DNA from: Actinomycetota bacterium
GTDB lineage: Bacteria > Actinomycetota > CADDZG01 > WHSQ01
Assembly: GCA_016781115.1 (NCBI GenBank)
Contig: JADDQX010000110.1
Coordinates: forward strand, 1-7,267
DNA: 7,267 nt
Direction: 5' to 3'
A program made the position numbers and the translations under genes. This document shows, piece by piece, positions 6,014 to 7,267 of the stretch (the stretch's first letter is position 1; every line of letters starts with the position of its first letter). The notes beneath the pieces were generated by a model, which was not told the origin of the DNA, ran no database searches, and saw only the letters and a program-made list of their open reading frames with translations.

Positions 6014-6616
6014 GTGCTAGTTCGGACTGCGAGCGGGACAGACCTTGAGCAGGTCGTCGCACGCGAACTTGAGACGCTTTTCGAGCGGTTCGATCTTTCG
6101 CCGTGGAGCTTCACCGAGACGGTTGTCATCGAGGAGAACGCGACCCCGCGCAGCCATCCTGTCCTGACTCTTGGGACGTTCAATCGCGGTCCGTTTCTCC
6201 TCGCCTCCTATCTCCACGAGCAGTTGCATTGGTACGCGCTCGCGGAGCGACCGCCCCTCGAGGCGATTCTCGAGCGCGAGCTGCACACGCGCTTCCCGGA
6301 GGTTCCGACGGAGCGGCCACAGGGAGCCGGCAGCCGCCACAGCACCTATCTCCACTTGGTCATCTGCTGGTTGGAGCTAGACGGACTCCGGCGGTTGGTC
6401 GGCGAGGAACAGGCGAAAGGAGTTGTTGACGTCTTGGTGGAGCGAGGCGTCTACAGGTGGGTGTATCAGGTCGTTCGCGATTCGACGAGGTCGACGTCGT
6501 CTTCGCCCGCGGCGGGCTCCATCCCCCAGGCGCTCCCTAACAGGCGCCCCGAATTACCGGCGCGAGGCGGGTCGCGCAGGCTCCTACCGGCGCTTCAGGA
6601 GCGGCCACCAGCATGA
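6014..6616 (+). CDS. Small HEXXH putative zinc metalloprotease, frameshifted near the 3' end
   Basis: Residues 68-72 are HEQLH within FLLASYLHEQLHWYALAE, a classical HEXXH zinc-binding motif on a helix. A second conserved-looking helix, STYLHLVICWLELDGLRRLV (110-129), offers H114 as a possible third ligand. SHPVLTL (47-53) looks like the strand that precedes the active-site helix. I know of no assigned function; the substrate is unknown and there is no signal peptide, so it is probably cytoplasmic. GTG 6014 is the first start after an in-frame TAG at 6002 and lacks a ribosome binding site. After about residue 156 the frame turns into arginine/serine/proline-rich nonsense. The frame shifted by one base continues as FDEVDVVFARGGLHPPGAP with a TAA at 6538-6540. 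A protein of about 175 residues was therefore probably the intact form, and the last 44 residues of this frame are likely spurious. Confidence 0.65.
   Translation: MLVRTASGTDLEQVVARELETLFERFDLSPWSFTETVVIEENATPRSHPVLTLGTFNRGPFLLASYLHEQLHWYALAERPPLEAILERELHTRFPEVPTERPQGAGSRHSTYLHLVICWLELDGLRRLVGEEQAKGVVDVLVERGVYRWVYQVVRDSTRSTSSSPAAGSIPQALPNRRPELPARGGSRRLLPALQERPPA
6476..6540 (+). other. Displaced true 3' end of the HEXXH gene after a one-base deletion
   Basis: The sequence CGCGATTCGACGAG (6476-6489) would read R-D-F-D-E if one C were restored between 6480 and 6481. The downstream frame then gives VDVVFARGGLHPPGAP and stops at 6538-6540. This frame has balanced composition, unlike the long tail of the uncorrected frame. 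It reflects either real gene decay or an assembly indel. Confidence 0.55.
6580..6602 (+). terminator. Hairpin downstream of the HEXXH gene
   Basis: GCTCCT (6580-6585) pairs exactly with AGGAGC (6597-6602) around an 11-base loop, 40 bases after the inferred stop at 6540. There is no T tract. It could terminate the HEXXH transcript if the gene really ends at 6540. Confidence 0.3.
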
Positions 6617-6667
6617 GCTGAGGCGTGATCATTTCAGCCGGTAGCTCCAGAAATTTCTTGAAAATGA

Positions 6668-6740
6668 GGCGGACCGTGAGCAACGCCGTGAGGGTGGCGA
6701 TGAGGGGTGGGGCGGACCGTGTCGGGCAATCGGTCCGACA
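6668..6740 (+). promoter_or_regulatory. Repeated and dyad motif in the leader of the last gene
   Basis: GGCGGACCGTG occurs at 6668-6678 and again at 6711-6721, and its core appears inverted as CGGTCCG at 6731-6737. The second and third copies form the hairpin 6713-6719/6731-6737. An overlapping alternative, TGTCGG (6720-6725) with CCGACA (6735-6740), reaches the first base of the AAGGAG ribosome binding site. The two stems cannot coexist, so they could act as a switch or simply be an operator with repeated half-sites. Confidence 0.4.
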
Positions 6741-6745
6741 AGGAG
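6740..6745 (+). promoter_or_regulatory. Strong ribosome binding site of the last gene
   Basis: AAGGAG lies six bases before the ATG at 6752, near-ideal spacing. It is the best Shine-Dalgarno sequence in the window and decides the start of the gene that runs off the edge. Confidence 0.8.
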
Positions 6746-6751
6746 CTGCCA

Positions 6752-7267
6752 ATGCCCCCGTCCTTCCTTTTCGTCACTCTCGACGACGAGTGGCGCCACC
6801 TCGCTACCTCTGGCGCCATGCGTCGAGGACTCGCGGCATGGGCCGACACCGAGCCGGTCCTAGCAGCCTTCGCCACCCCTGCTGAACTGGTGGAGGAGAT
6901 CCATCACCGGGGCCGCCCAGCGGCGAGTGACCTCCTACTGCGTGCGCTGGTGCGGGTCGCTCGTTCCGATCCCCTCGCTGCGCGCTGCGCGCTGCAAGCG
7001 CTGGCTCCTGGACTCCGCGCCATTGGTCGCGCCTACTCAGGGTTGGACGATCCTGAGGAACTGGACGCCCGGCTGGTGGCGGCTGCCTGGGAGGAGATCT
7101 GCCGGCGAGCCTCCGACGGGCCGTGGCTCGCAAGCCGGGTTCTGCGGGCGGTCGCCCGCCGACTGGCCGGGGAACGGCGGGCGGAGGTTCGCAGCCAACT
7201 CGCCGAGAAGGTGGCCACCGAGCCGGTCGACCAAGGCCGTTCCTCCGCCGAGGAGGTGCTCGGTCTT
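6752..7267 (+). CDS. Hypothetical all-helical protein, 3' end outside the window
   Basis: The frame is open from ATG 6752 to the window edge (172 residues so far) and is preceded by AAGGAG at ideal spacing. The product is soluble and almost all helix, rich in A, L, R and E. The segment at about 60-140 (LLLRALVRVARSD, CALQALAPGLRAIGRAY, ELDARLVAAAWEEI, WLASRVLRAVARRLAGERR) has the rhythm of sigma-70 region 2, with an aromatic-containing central helix and a basic last helix. I recall similar uncharacterised actinobacterial proteins, but no function is established, and this resemblance is a weak inference. The remaining C-terminal part, where a region-4-like helix-turn-helix would sit if it were a sigma factor, is not visible. 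GC content at third positions appears higher than in the three-gene operon. Confidence 0.75.
   Translation, partial: MPPSFLFVTLDDEWRHLATSGAMRRGLAAWADTEPVLAAFATPAELVEEIHHRGRPAASDLLLRALVRVARSDPLAARCALQALAPGLRAIGRAYSGLDDPEELDARLVAAAWEEICRRASDGPWLASRVLRAVARRLAGERRAEVRSQLAEKVATEPVDQGRSSAEEVLGL

Noticed and set aside
6555..6593. TACCGGCGC repeated at 6555 and 6585
   Set aside because: Only 9 bases and two copies; no array and no third unit, so not a CRISPR or tandem repeat.

Overview
The window is GC-rich DNA with frequent GTG/TTG starts, probable leaderless genes and an IS3-type insertion-sequence end of the kind common in actinobacteria. It most likely comes from an actinomycete-like (Actinomycetota) chromosome or metagenomic contig. 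No rRNA, tRNA or CRISPR array was seen, and no gene could be tied to core metabolism. This looks like an accessory or degraded region.

Layout. Bases 1-652 hold no convincing gene, only two strong dyads (247-304 and 474-497). An orphan LuxR-type DNA-binding domain follows (653-1090), probably the remnant of a larger regulator. Bases 1091-1519 are non-coding and end in two hairpins directly in front of the main feature. That feature is a tightly packed three-gene operon on the + strand (1520-5163): a small three-pass membrane protein with a two-cysteine C-terminal domain, a small alpha/beta protein, and an 810-residue alpha-helical repeat (HEAT/TPR-like) protein. The genes are 3 bases apart and then overlap by 4 bases. 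None is a family I can name, so this is the best candidate here for an undescribed system.

The terminal end of a decayed IS3-family element begins at 5165, one base after the operon's last stop codon. A minus-strand gene (5440-5802) encodes a helix-turn-helix fused to a ClpX-type C4 zinc finger; its start is either a rare ATC or hidden by a one-base frameshift. Divergent from it, at 6014, is a small HEXXH putative metalloprotease. Its frame is broken by an apparent one-base deletion near 6480; restoring it gives a natural C-terminus ending at 6540. A final gene (6752 to beyond the window edge) has a good ribosome binding site and encodes an all-helical protein faintly like sigma-70 region 2. 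Two alternative, mutually exclusive hairpins lie just in front of it.

How the genes might work together: only the three-gene operon shows architecture implying joint function, plausibly a membrane-anchored complex built around the large solenoid. The other genes are single units separated by debris, and nothing in the sequence links them functionally.
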